From Shinisaurus crocodilurus (Eukaryota; Chordata; Lepidosauria; Squamata; Shinisauridae), in the NCBI GenBank assembly GCA_021292165.1, contig CM037878.1, positions 12,334,471 to 12,398,470 on the forward strand: a DNA stretch of 64,000 bases, read 5' to 3'. Both the position numbers and the translations under genes were made by a program. Positions 8,890 to 20,375 of the stretch are shown here, piece by piece. Within the stretch, counting starts at the first letter, position 1. Each line of letters opens with the position of its first letter. Under the pieces are notes generated by a model. It was not told the origin of the DNA and ran no database searches. It was given only the letters and a program-made list of their open reading frames with translations.

Positions 8890-11700
8890 AGGCAAACCAA
8901 GCTTTTGAAAATCACATAAAACACAACAAGTCATTTGTACAACTTTTTGAAAACTAACTTAACAACAACAGAAGGATTGCAATTCTTTTGGTATTTTGGT
9001 GCCATTGTGTTATGCTACACTTAAATACTTATTTTACAAACGTGCTCTGTTAGCTTGCTATAAAAGCTACTAGACAAGCATACATTTTGCAACTAAACTG
9101 TTCAAATTTACCAAAGCTGCCCTGTTGGTTTGCCTTTGGCAAAAACTAACTAAGCATACATCTTTAAAAAGGACAATAAAGAGGGTAAAATTTCAGGAAA
9201 GCCCATTTCAATAAAACTGGGCACTAAAACATACAAAAACTGAGTTAGTAGTTTAGATTTATCTTTGATAGCTGCACTTCTTTTATTGCTGGTAAATAAT
9301 CATGCTCCCCCTCCCCTTGCTTACCCTTCCCTTCTGTTGGGAGCAGCAGCAAGGTGGCAAGGTTTTAAGTGACACAGCATTTTACAATTTTTCTGGATTT
9401 TTCTCTTTACAACAACCCTTTGAGGTAGGTACAGCTGAGAGTCTGTGACTGACTCAAAGTTACCTAATGAGCCTTATAGCATTTATTGCTTCTCGAGGGA
9501 GGGGATATTGCAGCATATCTCCTTTTTTTTTTCTATTTGAACCAGAGAAGCAGACTTTTAAGAGTCTTACTTTTGTTTAGTTTTCCGCCTAATATTCTGC
9601 TGGTACCAAAGCCAATATTGGCGGAAAGCCCTGTTTTCTTCATTCCCTAGAGACTCGGCAAATGCCAGGAGAATTGGGACTACATTCTATTGTAGCCCTT
9701 AGTTTACATAATCTATCATGACTTAACAGAACCATTTCTCATTATTTTTTTTCAAGAAGACAAGAAAACTTTTGATTTTTAATCTGCCTTGATAAGAACA
9801 GAACTGCACATTACTTCTCAATATATATATTTAAAGATACGCATTCTCTTTTTTGTTTGTTTTCTGACACTGTTTTACACAACTTTTTTTTAAATAGCTT
9901 TTTTTCAAAATCTTTACTTCTTATCACATCTTTTACAACTTTCTTTTGCCTGCATAACTTGGGCAGAGAGGGTTTTATTTTTTTTCCTATGCCCTTTGTT
10001 TGCAACTCTAATGTTTCTTTTGCATCTGCCTTTGTCCAACCTTTCTCTTTGCCTAGTCTTTCTTTTCTTTATCTTTTTTCTTTTTTTTTTACATTTTCTT
10101 AAACTTTCTACTTGCCATCTCTTTTTCTACGGCCCTCTTCTCCCCCCCCCCCTCGGGGCAGAGGGGACAGTCTACATGCCTTTAAATAATCATCTCTTTT
10201 CTTTTTTCAAAAACCTTTTGGCTCCACTCATTAGGTGAAGCTCTTGAATCTTCTGTGAAAAATAGTTAACTATTTCTTTTTGAGCTTATTCTGCATCAGC
10301 TGTAGTCTCAGAGAAAAGCCTGCCTTGATCAGGGGCAGACTTTTTCTGACCTTTTAAAGCTAACACAGTTCAATTCTCAAAAGGCACTAAACTAACACTT
10401 TGTTTATGCTCAGAAAACTTGCATTCTCAATACTCAGACTCTCTCAATTACAGTTCTTAAAAAAAACACTTTAGTATCGTTTTTAGCTCTAGTGGTTAGC
10501 TGCTGATTCTCTGGGAGCGTGATTGGCCAATTCTTGCATACCAGGAAACCTGCAGTCACTTGAGGGTTTTTGTTTGTTTTTGAGGTGCAAGGGATAAACT
10601 TTTTTCTCAACCTTCTTTTCCACTTTAAAATTTTTGCAATTCATGGCTGCTAATCTTCTCACATCTCCAGTCGCTTTTGCCATACAAGAGGAAGCAACTT
10701 CGCATTTGCATAACCAGGAGCAACATTTTTTTTTCTATCTTTGCTTACTTCAGAGATTTAACACACACTCAAAACAAAATAAAAACTTTTTCAATTTACA
10801 CCATCAACTAGCCCCACTTGGAAGAATAAACATTTAACTTGAACATAAACCTTTTTTTTTTTTTTTTTTTTTTTTGGGCTACACACATGGCTTGCAGTAG
10901 CCAGAATCTCATTTACATGTTTTTTCTTTCCCCTTTGAGAATGTTTTACAAATGGATATCACTAAAGACTCATTTTGCTGGGCCTTCAGGATCTACCCCT
11001 CTAAACAAGTGGATTTGTTGTTTTCATCTGTACAGAAATTGTGCTGGAGATTCTGCTGACAACTGCAAGCATTCTTTAACTGTTTTCAATTGCTTGAGTT
11101 CTTAAAGTTCTTAAAGCATCATGAAGCACTTTTTGTCTGGTGAACCTACTTCGGAAGGCTTAAGGTAGCCCTTTTGAAATCTCACTTCTGTTTAAACATA
11201 CCAATCATCCAATTGTTCTGGGAATTTGTCTTCTAGGGCCACCAGAAGGTCCCTTAGGATCTGTTTTTCTCAGGACCCAATTTTGGGCCAAGTACTTCTC
11301 TTTCTGCATGGCCATTCTTCAGTACAAAGAGTTTGCCACTATGTTTTTGACAAAGTCTTACTTCTAGGTAAAGAGGCAAATTCTTGGAGTACTATTGCTA
11401 AAGGTGCCCCTTTTGGAGCATTTTGGTTCCCACCTATGATGTACTGTGGCACAGAATTCTACCTTTTTGAGCTCCTCACTCTGTGTGTGTGTGTGTGTGT
11501 GTGTGTAGTGCTTTGGTTTAATTCACAAACAGGCACACAACATTCGCATGTCACTGGATCATGGGAGGGGGGTTCAATCAGGCCCACTTGCTTTTGAAAC
11601 TCTGCCGCAACAGAGATCAGGGCGTCTTGACCTGATTTAGTCCCAGATCTTGTTTAGCGACTTATATGCATTCATCAGCAGGGAGGTTTGGAAAGAAGGG
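8890..11700 (-). other. Unassigned A-rich interior of the retrovirus
   Basis: In provirus sense this stretch is A-rich with many stops. It occupies the place of capsid to reverse transcriptase, but I cannot recognise those domains. 9401-9476 contains an antisense fragment of the Sauria-type SINE middle (acaaccctttgaggtaggt). A GT microsatellite lies at about 11482-11507 and a pure T run at about 10850-10875. Confidence 0.45.
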
Positions 11701-11721
11701 GGGGTGTCCCTGTCTGTTGAT

Positions 11722-11757
11722 TCTGGTGGGACTCGAACCCACAATCCCCAGCTTCAA
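11722..11757 (-). other. tRNA-Arg-like 3' half
   Basis: In minus sense the sequence reads gctggggattgtgggttc followed by gagtcccaccagaatc. It has a perfect 5-bp T-stem (gtggg/cccac) and T-loop ttcgagt, and resembles the 3' half of vertebrate tRNA-Arg as I know it. The 5' half is not present, so it is not a tRNA gene. It may be a tRNA-derived SINE remnant or a captured tRNA fragment inside the retrovirus. Confidence 0.4.
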
Positions 11758-12289
11758 CAGCTTATGAATTCTAATAAGCGAAGGAGAGTGATATGGGCCT
11801 GTCTGTCTTTCAACAGCTTATGAATCTAATTCATGCACACACAGACATTTTCACATGCACATGTATACTACCCTTATTGAAGGTTTCCCTCTTTTCTAAA
11901 CCTTAAACCTTTCAACATCAATAACAATAACACAATATCAATAACACAATGCAATAATCAAGAACCAGAAGAAAATGAAAAGGAGGTATTTCAATTCATT
12001 TTTGCCCATTTCTTTGAAGAACTGTTTGATTTTGCTAGCAGCTATAACAAATATATATATTTCTTTTCATTTTGGGACTTCTCGCCTCTAGTTCAGATCT
12101 GAGGGAGTATGTGCTTTGGTTAGGAGCACACTCTCTTCCTTTTCACTAAACACAGGACTGGTGGAGACTCCAGAAGGCACTAAAACTTTGCATATGCTCA
12201 GGAACTCTTTGCACAAAAAGCTCACAAACATTTTTGTTGTTGTTGTATTTCTTTAACACAACACAGGGTTCTTTGAGTACTTCTTGCCA

Positions 12290-12717
12290 TTCTTAGATCT
12301 TGTGTTTGACTTCTAATCTATTAGGACTGCGATTAGCTAGTCTGTGCTTTTCTTTCCTAGGCAACTGGGTGAGCAGGCAGAGGTTTTACTTTAAAGGGAC
12401 AGCTGCACTCACTTATTTATTTATTTTTCTTCTTCTGCCTTTTTTTGGTCTGGCACGTTCCTCTTTTCTGGGCCAGGGCAGAGGTCTCTTTCCAGGCAAT
12501 CATTATGTGTGCCGCCCCCATCTTGCACTTCTTTTTAACCATGGGGTGGATTTGTGCTGGCCACCCCACTCCCATGGATGGCCACTCTCTACCTTGCACA
12601 GGGTCTGGAGAGTTTGGCGTTTAAGTTTTCGCCCGTAGTCTCTTCCGAACCTGCTTTGAAATTCCTTTCCATGCATTGAAGCTGTGTCCTTGGGACGCTG
12701 CTTCCCCCCCGCCCCAT
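12290..12717 (-). pseudogene. Retroviral gag remnant (matrix region)
   Basis: A minus-strand ATG at 12717 opens a frame with an N-terminal MG, as in myristoylated matrix proteins. Across at least two frames one can follow matrix-type blocks, including an aromatic WPSMGVGWP block around 12550-12580. Frameshifts and stops break it after about 40 codons. It lies downstream of the leader once the hAT insertion is discounted, where gag is expected. Confidence 0.55.
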
Positions 12718-13353
12718 TCTCTTAATTCTAAGACCATCAACAAGAACAGAAACAGAAGGGTGGGGTACGGACAGGAGAGTAAGGGGTCCCTCCTGTTAGA
12801 CGTTAAGGGATTTCACACACACGCTCCGCTGACCCGTGGCCCCGGACGTTCCACGGTCACCTACGGGAACTGCAGCGGCAGTGGCGTAGCGTGGGTTGTC
12901 AGCACCCGGGGCAAGGCAAGTAATTTGCGCCCCCTAACCCGTGGATTTTAGCACTCGAGTCTCTTCCACTAGATTAGTTAAAGAAACCCTTACCCCCTAA
13001 GCACATGTATTGTTTGTTATGAAAATACTGATGTAATTAAAGTAAAATGCATCTAAATACAAGTTTATTTTCAAACACTTTATTGAGTGCGAACATGCAT
13101 TACACATTCTCCACATTTTCAGCAGGTCTATGAATACAAATCTACAAATGTAGTAACCTAGCATGGGCCATGCTATTATATGTCGTCTCACAACCATCGT
13201 AAACGACAAAAAATATCAAGAACAAAAACTAAACATCAAAATGGAACCATACCCTGGAGATGATCCAAGGCTGGGCTAGATGGAGCCAACTTCCTCAATC
13301 CTGTACCTCTAATTGTAATTCTTTTACAGAAGTGCAAGATATTACAGATTAAT

Positions 13354-14530
13354 TTAAATTTGCCTGCTTTTAATTAGCGCAAATTTTTCAACAACAGAAT
13401 TGAAATCTACATTAAAGTCTCTCTCAATGGACAGTATTGCTAGATTACTCAGTTTTTCTTGGCTCATTGTAGATCTCTGATATGTTTAATTAGTTTAAGT
13501 TTTGAGAAACTTCTTTCACAACTCGCTGTAGAAACAGTGATAGTAAGAAAGATTCTCAATGTGACAACAAAGTTAGTTAAACTTTCTTGCAGCTTCCACT
13601 TATACACCCAGCGAAGCAAATCTAAAGCTGACCAGTTTGCAACCTGCTCATCAGGATTGACCTCCTTATACAAGATAATGTGGTGCCGAAGTCGAGTTAT
13701 TTCGGTGAGCATAGATGCAGCATTCAATTCTGTGTACTGAGCACACGTGTGCTGAATTTGTTTCTTAATAAAATCATCTTTTCCAGTATCCAACAATGTT
13801 TGGATTTGCAAAAAAGCAAATCGCTGGTGCAGCGTATTCATCTGCGTAGTACGTTTTTTAATTTCTGCCTGAAGCTGATCAATTGCTTCCAGTTGTTCTC
13901 TGCTTGATTCCTGTATTAAGGTCAAGCCAGCATCGCAACTGTTCTCACCATCCATCTTCTTGCGTCTTCCAACTCTTCTCTCTGTAGGTATGCAATAGGT
14001 TTTGCATACCTGCAGAGCTTTCTCAGTTGCCTTTGACACTAGACTATCACGTTTTTCATGACAAAATAAAGTCAATGCTTTTAACTTTTGCACGCATTGA
14101 TCAAGCGCAAGTCCTTCTTGCTGCATGTAGATCTGAGTATCATTTACTTCGGTTAGCACTGGGTTCCAAAAATGCAAGAAAGAGAAAAAAACATATGTCA
14201 TTATGCAAACTAAAAGACTTCCTGCATCACCCCTGGTTTCAGAGGTTTCTTCCAGCCCATCTCTCAACACTTCCAAAGCGTCTATTATTTTCTCAGTGTG
14301 TTCAGCAAGTACGCATACAGCTTTATGCGTTGAACTCCATCTTGTGTTACACGATCGCTTTACACGAATTGGTACATGTTTCTTAAGGATATCCCACCTG
14401 TGGGTGGATCTTGAGAAAAATGAATACACCTTTTCCACAGTGCCAAAGAAAGTAACAGACTTTGTCCCAACACCAACTGCATGCATCCCAGCAAGATGCA
14501 TCCCAGCAAGTACAGCTCTTGGATAAGAAC
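13354..14530 (-). pseudogene. hAT transposase C-terminal part, frameshifted
   Basis: A 345-codon open frame (14501 to 13464) matches the catalytic-domain C-terminus of hAT transposases of the ZMYM1-like/DUF4371 group. It has a FFGTVEKVYSFFS block, an RWSSTHKAV block (the conserved Arg-Trp) and, near the end, the dimerisation motif ending TASCERSFSKLKLIK. Just after this motif a frameshift occurs. The remaining C-terminus (a RSTM..L..LAILSIE type block) continues in another frame to a stop at 13354-13356. The N-terminal BED/TTF zinc finger and first catalytic acidic residue are absent, so the protein cannot be active. Host-domesticated ZMYM genes are an alternative, but the flanking inverted repeats argue for a transposon. 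Confidence 0.85.
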
Positions 14531-14962
14531 GCTCAGTACCATACCAGGTATTACAAACTAATCACATATTTGACCTTTGCTGAGAGGACATGAACAGAAC
14601 TCTCTTTTGCCTTTAAAATACCCAACCCACCCCATGAAACCACACACGGGGCTAATCTATTTTTCAAGTGACCAACCATGCACAGTGATCCGGTCATGTG
14701 GCATGCATAACCTTTGGATAAAAGACCCGTGTCAATTTAACTTCTGCTAAATTAGAAGCAAACTTGGAGTTTACAGAAGTGGATTATCTTGCCTGTTCTC
14801 CTTCTCCCACCACCACCATTTTGTCACTCAAGGGTTTCCACCCCACAGTGATGAGATTTTGCTTGTGCTGACACCTCCATATTTTATACTTTAAAAAAAA
14901 AATCCTACATAGAAATGTGCAAATAGACAGTTCTTCAAGTATCTGATTCAAACCCAGTTATG

Positions 14963-15065
14963 GTGCAATCCTATGCATGTTTAGACAGAAAAAAGGTCCT
15001 ACAACTCCCAGCATGCCCCAGCCAATTATGAGAGTTGTAGGACTTTTTTCTATCTAAAAACACAT
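14963..15065. mobile_element. Small palindromic DNA element
   Basis: Inverted arms built on tttagacagaaaaaaggtcc and the matching ggacttttttctatctaaa enclose a tacaactcccagcatgcccc arm like that of the family A MITEs. It is internally deleted. I could not define a target duplication. Confidence 0.55.
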
Positions 15066-15220
15066 AATTACTGGAATCCACATGGAGACTGTACCAATCC
15101 TGCACTGCTAGTTCAAACAGGAGAAAAGCAACTGCGGCACAAAAACAGTGATGGCACCAGCATTGTCCTCCTCCCAACAAGTGCCAGTTCTTCAACTCCT
15201 CTCAAATCCTGCTTGGGGGT

Positions 15221-15311
15221 TTCCCATAGGCATCCAGTTGGGCACTGTGGGAAATCTAGATCCTGGACTAGATAGGCCTTTGGTCTGACCCAGCAGGGCT
15301 TGGCTTATGTA
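15221..15311 (+). mobile_element. CR1-like LINE 3' tail fragment
   Basis: Sense copy of the 3' end whose antisense is seen at 46380-46450: blocks ggcatccagttggg, cactgtggg, gactagataggcctttggtctgacccag and cagggct..cttatgt. It is nested in the hAT element. Confidence 0.6.
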
Positions 15312-15356
15312 TTTAAGGTGAGTCTTGTCTTGTCCCAATTCATGGTTTTGTGCTAC

Positions 15357-15497
15357 TAGGGAATCATCACACTCAAAATATCAGTAAAAGACACCTTTTG
15401 GGTGGTAGCCCCCCCACCGCCCCAGCCTGGGGCGGGGGGGGGGGGCTACCACCCAAAGGTATCTTTTACTGATATTTTGAGTGCGATGATTCCCTAG
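15357..15497. mobile_element. Palindromic MITE-like element
   Basis: Arms of about 60 bp beginning tagggaatcatcacactc pair with gagtgcgatgattccct across a C/G-rich centre. The arms are almost identical, implying a recent insertion. The superfamily is not clear. It is nested within the hAT element. Confidence 0.65.
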
Positions 15498-16470
15498 TTT
15501 GGTGCAACTGTTGGACTAGTTGCTTGTTTGGAGGAGGGGGGGTATCCCTTTCAGTGCTCAAATTCTGCAAACAATCCTTTCCCTCTTTAGGGTGCTCCAT
15601 GCAAAGCGATAAAAGAGCTCACACACAGGCATACTCACACATGCACACGTAGAGCTTTACAACACGGTACTCAAGGTATTTCTAGTCTCCCTATGTTCTA
15701 TTACTCTAGCTGCTTAAAATGTGTTTCTAGACGTTTAAAATTTGTGTTCGTTTTAATCCCTGCTGGAAGACGCCTTGAGTTTTTTTCTGAGGAAGGTGTC
15801 TAAGAAATTTGAGAAATCATAACAGGATACTGGAAATTAAGCAATTTACTCTCTGCTACATTCTCACCTCTCTCACCCCTCACCCCAGCCGGCTTAAAGA
15901 TACACTTGCATCATCATCATCATCAAGTCTATAGTTCCTGCCGCAGCAACCACGGAGGCGGACAGACAGAACTGCTCTTTTCAGAATATGAAGGAACCGT
16001 CTTCTGCACCTCCAAAGCTGGGAGAACCTTGGCAGGAATCAGTCTCCCGTCCCTGAGATTGGACACGCACATCCAATTCGGCCCAGCCTCTTCCCACCAC
16101 CATAAAAAAAAAGTCCACCCCAACCCGCCCCCGGCCACGGGGGAGAGTGGAAAGGCACCTCCAAACAAACGAGGGGCGAGAAAGGGAGAGGAGACAGAGG
16201 GGGCAAGCTGCGAAAGAGCCACGCTGGGGCTGGGCTTCCCTCGCTTACCGGAGGAGGAGGAGGGAGTGTATCCCCCCCGCCTTGTGCTGGCAGAAGCTGC
16301 TGCTGCTGCTGCTTCTCTCGCCCCTGAGTAACGAACGGCCGGGCTCACCTCTGCTCTGTTCCTCTCCGTCTGCCAGGCAGGGGCAGAGAGCTGCGAGTGC
16401 GAGCGCGCGCCCCCCAGATGTTGCGCCCGGTGCGGCCGGCCCCCCCTGCACCCCCCACGCTACGCCTCTG

Positions 16471-16887
16471 TGCAGCGGCATTCACACTTCACCACACATA
16501 CCAACACATTCCCTCCCGAGATCTCTTGTATTCCTTTACCAAAAGGGAAAGAACCAGTTCAGCCTTTTTCAGCTGCCTCGTAGGTCCAATCCCCGGAGGA
16601 TGGCCAAATCCTCCTCCCCTTGTTCCTATTCTCTCCTGTAGGAACCCTAGAGTATACTCGCCTGTTCCGCCGGTCCGGCCCCCTTGGTCCTAGTTCCGCA
16701 CCGAGTTTTGTTGGTTCTTGGAGTCACCGTCCGACCACTGCCCCGTCAGGCCCCCTGTTCGGATTCCCTCACAGCCAAGTGCTGTGATGCGCGCTGGGAG
16801 CTCCGCAAGGCCTCTCCTTAGGGGGCAGCGGTGGGCTGTGCCCCGAGCAAGCTGCAAAGCTTCCTTGCTGTCCTGCCGTGGTCGCCA
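16471..16887 (-). other. Retroviral leader and primer-binding site
   Basis: Two bases after the 5' LTR (in minus sense) comes TGGCGACCACGGCAGGAC at 16887 down to 16870. Its first 11 or more bases match the complement of the 3' end of tRNA-Arg(UCG) as I know it. Leader sequence follows down to the hAT insertion point at 16470. The tRNA-Arg assignment is from memory. Confidence 0.7.
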
Positions 16888-16889
16888 GA

Positions 16890-17391
16890 TGAAGTGGTCA
16901 CCCTTTACCTCAGACAAGGACAACGAGGACCAACTCGGGTTATTGGAAAAAGGTTTATTGTGCACAATAGGTCCTGCGGACTGTGTCGCAAAGCAGAACC
17001 CCGGGCGGGGGTTTTTTACAACCACTTTTATAGCATACATAAGTCTGGTCATTTGGCAACAGTTCTTTACATTGGTCAGCAAGCTCAAGACAAAAGGGGG
17101 GGTTTGCTTTAGGGGAGGGGGATTTCCTTACAAGGAGACAGGAAGATGATCTTACAATCAAGCAGCTGCTAGGTATTTTCTTATCTTGGTCACGTATGCA
17201 GGGTGAGACAGCAAAACACCTCAACTTTAGAGAATCAACAACAGCTATTGACGGCTATTGTCAGTTATTGCCACAGTCATTACCAGCCATTGACTACATT
17301 CTTTTAGTATTAGTCAGGACCCTGGCAATCTGTCCACATGCCTGGCTAGAAAATCTTGTAAGGTTTTCTTTTAACTATTTTGTTTCCTTCA
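16890..17391 (-). repeat. 5' LTR of the endogenous retrovirus
   Basis: 502 bp. Compared with 6810-7312 it shows three transitions and one fewer G in a G-run, about 0.6 per cent divergence. It drives the minus-strand transcript. Confidence 0.93.
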
Positions 17392-17707
17392 GAGGAGTAG
17401 AGCTATATCTTTCCTTGTAGTCCTCTTTTTTTGTTTAAAGGTGTAGTTTGTCCACACAGCACACTACCTGAGAGATCTAAGGCTGCCATTCATTATGTGG
17501 ACTCAACTGGACAAGGAGAACATTCCCACTGAGCTTCAATTCCATATATTCGTTCCCAATGAGCTTAACCAAAATTGGCAGTGCTCCTGTGCTGTTACTA
17601 AAACAGGTTCATCTATTGCTTCTAAACTGAGGGTTTTGGTTTTTTTTAAAATAGATTTGGGGAAGGTACATCTTGTTAGGATAATGCTTTTGGTGAGTGT
17701 TGTTTTT

Positions 17708-18567
17708 TGTGGAAAGAAACCCTGACAGAACAAACACTTCACCCTCCCCCAGTCACCTGCATATAATCTCTGCCCAAGGGAGAGGAGCTCAGTCCCTGGC
17801 ATGCATTTACATCTAGAGAGTTTCGCCAAGTAGCCAAGTACCCTCAGTAAGTCAGTCTTCAAGTCCGGGACACACATTTGCATTGGCTTCAATGGTCTTC
17901 CCCGAAGCATTCTCAAGGGGCTGTCAAGTACCCTCAATCACCCTACAAGCACCCACGAGGAGCCATAAGCAAAGTGGTGCCTCCAAGAACTTCAGCACCC
18001 CCTCCTGCCTGGCTGGACCGGTTTGTCCTGTAAAACAAGGGGGGGAGGGGGATGAGAGGGGGGTGAGCAAGGGAGTAAAAACAACAGCCCAGCCTCCGTT
18101 GAGGTTGTTGGAAACAAGGTGCGAGGCAGCACAGAGTGGGTCGTCGACTCAGGCCAACCCAGATCCTCAACCCCCAAGCAGACCACCTGGGTACTTTGTC
18201 GTAAGTCCGTCTGAGTTACTAGTGTTTGACTAGGGTAGATTCTTCAGTGTTAGATGAGGCTAACGTAGGTTCTTTTTTGTTTGATAGTTCTGTACTGTGT
18301 CTAGCAAGCTTCAATTCCTTTTGTGGAATGCATTCCTTGGCTTAATTGATTTATTTACTACAACTTCCCTTATCTCCCTGACCTGATTCGCTCAATTAAA
18401 CTCTAAAGTCAGTTTCACTTTAGTTTCGTTCTGACTCGGTGCTTGATCCAGTGCGTTCGACCTAATTTGACCCAGGGAGCGTGAAAGGGAGCTCTGAGCT
18501 GTGAGATTAACTGCTACCGCTTAGCTCCCCCGAATTCACGGTAAAGGACCAGTAACGGTCCTTCACA
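17708..18567 (+). mobile_element. Candidate solo LTR
   Basis: 860 bp with TGTGG..TTCACA ends and TTTTT on both sides (17703-17707 and 18568-18572). The target duplication is weak evidence because it is a homopolymer. The first 550 bp recur at 27727-28305 with about 80 to 85 per cent identity by eye, so this is a dispersed repeat. Orientation is uncertain. No internal region or primer site follows. Confidence 0.5.
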
Positions 18568-18583
18568 TTTTTGTAAACACATT

Positions 18584-20375
18584 TTGAATAAACATTGTGA
18601 CAAAGAGTCTTTTTGCACTGAGAATGAGCTAAGGTTAGCGAGAAACGCTAAAAGCAACAAAAAAGCTTTCTTCAGATACATGCACAGTAAAAGACAGAAG
18701 AAAGAACTGGTGGTTCAACTACGCAATGAGGATGGCAAATTGATAACAGAAGACAAAGAAAAGGCAGAAGTGTTCAATTCCTACTTCGGCTCAGTCTTCT
18801 CTCAAAAGAGGGTCTATGACCCCCCTGGCAAACCTGAAGTGCAGACTGAAGGGGCAGGATTGCAGCTTGAGATTGATAGGCAAATGGTCAAGGAACACCT
18901 GATTACTCTGAACGAGTTTAAATCTCCAGGGCCTGACGAGCTGCATCCTAGAGTAATACAGGAACTGGCAGAAGAACTCTCAGAACCACTGTCTATTATC
19001 TTTGAGAAATCATGGAGGACAGGTGAAGTGCCAGATGACTGGAGGAGGGCAAATGTTGTTCCCATCTTCAAAAAGGGCAAGAAGGAGGAACCTGGGAACT
19101 ATAGGCCAGTCAGTCTGACATCAATCCCCGGGAAGATTTTGGAGCAGATTATAAAGAAGTCAGTCTGCAAGCACCTTGAAAACAATGCAGTGATTACTAG
19201 AAGTCAGCATGGATTTGTCAAGAACAAATCCTGTCAGACTAATCTGATCTCATTTTTTGATCGGGTAACCTCCCTTGTGGACTGTGGGAATGCTGTGGAC
19301 GTAATATATCTGGACTTCAGCAAAGCTTTCAACAAAGTGCCTCATGATATCCTGATTAGTAAGCTAGCTAAAAGTGGGCTAGATGGAACAACTATCAGGT
19401 GGATCCACAATTGGCTACAGAATCGGACTCAAAGAGTGCTTATCAATGGTTCCTTCTCAAACTGAGGGGAGGTAACGAGCGGGGTACCACAGGACTCAGG
19501 TCCTGGGCCCGGTGCTCTTCAACATTTTTATTAATGACTTGGATGAGGAGGTACAGGGAATGCTTATCAAATTTGCAGATGACACAAAGTTGGGTGGAAC
19601 AGCTAATACTCTGGAAGACAGAAACAAAATTCAAAGTGACCTCGATAGGCTGGAGCACTGGGCCGAAAACAACAGAATGAAATTTAATAGGGATAAATGC
19701 CAAGTGCTGCACCTAGGGAGAGGAAACCAAATGCAGAGTTACAGAATGGGGGACACTTGGCTCAACAATACTACAAGTGAGAAGGATCTTGGAATTGTGG
19801 TAGATCACAAACTGAATATGAGCCAGCAATGCGACGTGGCTGCAAAGAAGGCAAATGCAATTTTGGGCTGTATTAATAGAAGTATAGCTTCCAAATCGCG
19901 GGAAGTGATAATTCCCCTTTACTCAGCACTGGTTAGGCCTCATCTTGAGTACTGCATCCAGTTCTGGGCACCTCACTTTAAGAAGGACATAGACAAACTG
20001 GAGAGGGTTCAGAGGAGGGCAACAAGGATGATAAAGGGACTGGAAACAAGGCCCTATGAGGAGAGACTGAAAGAACTGGGCATGTTTAGCCTTCAGAAGA
20101 GGAGACTGAGGGGAGATATGATCGCACTCTTCCAGTATTTGAAGGGATGTCACACAGAGGAGGGCCAGGATCTCTTCTCGATCATCCCAGTTTGCAGGAC
20201 ACGGAATAATGGGCTCAAGTTACAGGAACCTAGATTCCACCTAAACATCAGGAAAAATTTCCTGACTGTCAGAGCAATAAGACAATGGAATCAACTACCT
20301 AGGGAGGTGGTGGGCTCTCCCACTCTGGAGGCATTCAAGGTGCAGCTGGACAGACATCTGTCAGAGATGCTTTGA
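18584..20375 (+). pseudogene. CR1 reverse transcriptase, one frameshift and one stop
   Basis: The 5'-truncated ORF2 of a CR1 LINE lacks the endonuclease domain. The reverse transcriptase fingers and palm are readable: VVPIFKKGKKEEPGNYRPVS, YLDFSKAF with the palm Asp, and FADDTKLGG as the catalytic FADD box, followed by the CR1 C-terminal domain ending HLSEML. Compared with the intact copy at 56555 it has a TGG-to-TGA stop near 19463 and a net one-base insertion near 19494-19500, which split it into two frames (18584-19465 and 19512-20375). It also has Asn in place of the second Asp of the KAFDKVPHD block. It cannot make the protein in one piece. Confidence 0.92.

Larger units (their letters stand above)
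12879..16470 (-). mobile_element. hAT DNA transposon inserted in the retrovirus
   Basis: The element has terminal inverted repeats CAGTGGCGTAGCGTGGG (left) and CAGAGGCGTAGCGTGGG (right, reverse complement), 16 of 17 identical. It is flanked by an exact 8-bp target duplication TGCAGCGG (12871-12878 and 16471-16478). It carries the C-terminal part of a hAT transposase on the minus strand. The right 600 bp (about 15880-16470) is GC- and CpG-rich and may have been its promoter side. Smaller elements are nested in the middle (14963-15065, 15221-15311, 15357-15497). The transposase is truncated and frameshifted, so the element is non-autonomous. Confidence 0.88.
6810..17391 (-). mobile_element. Endogenous retrovirus, gamma/epsilon-like, defective
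   Basis: A complete provirus frame on the minus strand. Paired LTRs (503 and 502 bp) have TG..CA ends and are flanked by a 4-bp target duplication GAGG (6806-6809 and 17392-17395). A primer site lies next to the right LTR and a polypurine tract next to the left LTR, which fixes the orientation. Going leftward in transcript order there are a leader, a gag matrix remnant (about 12290-12717), a long A-rich unassigned part, the end of pol (integrase) and the end of env. All reading frames are broken, and the surface part of env is absent. A hAT element is inserted at 12879-16470. The LTRs differ by only three substitutions and one G-run indel, so insertion was recent even though the coding region is heavily decayed. 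Confidence 0.88.

Noticed and set aside
13464..14501. A domesticated ZMYM-like host gene
   Set aside because: The frame is truncated, followed by a frameshift, and bounded by hAT terminal repeats with an exact target duplication.
15906..16348. Long overlapping frames on both strands with poly-His and poly-Ala
   Set aside because: They lie in the CpG-rich end of the hAT element. Both strands stay open because of base composition, and no domain is seen.
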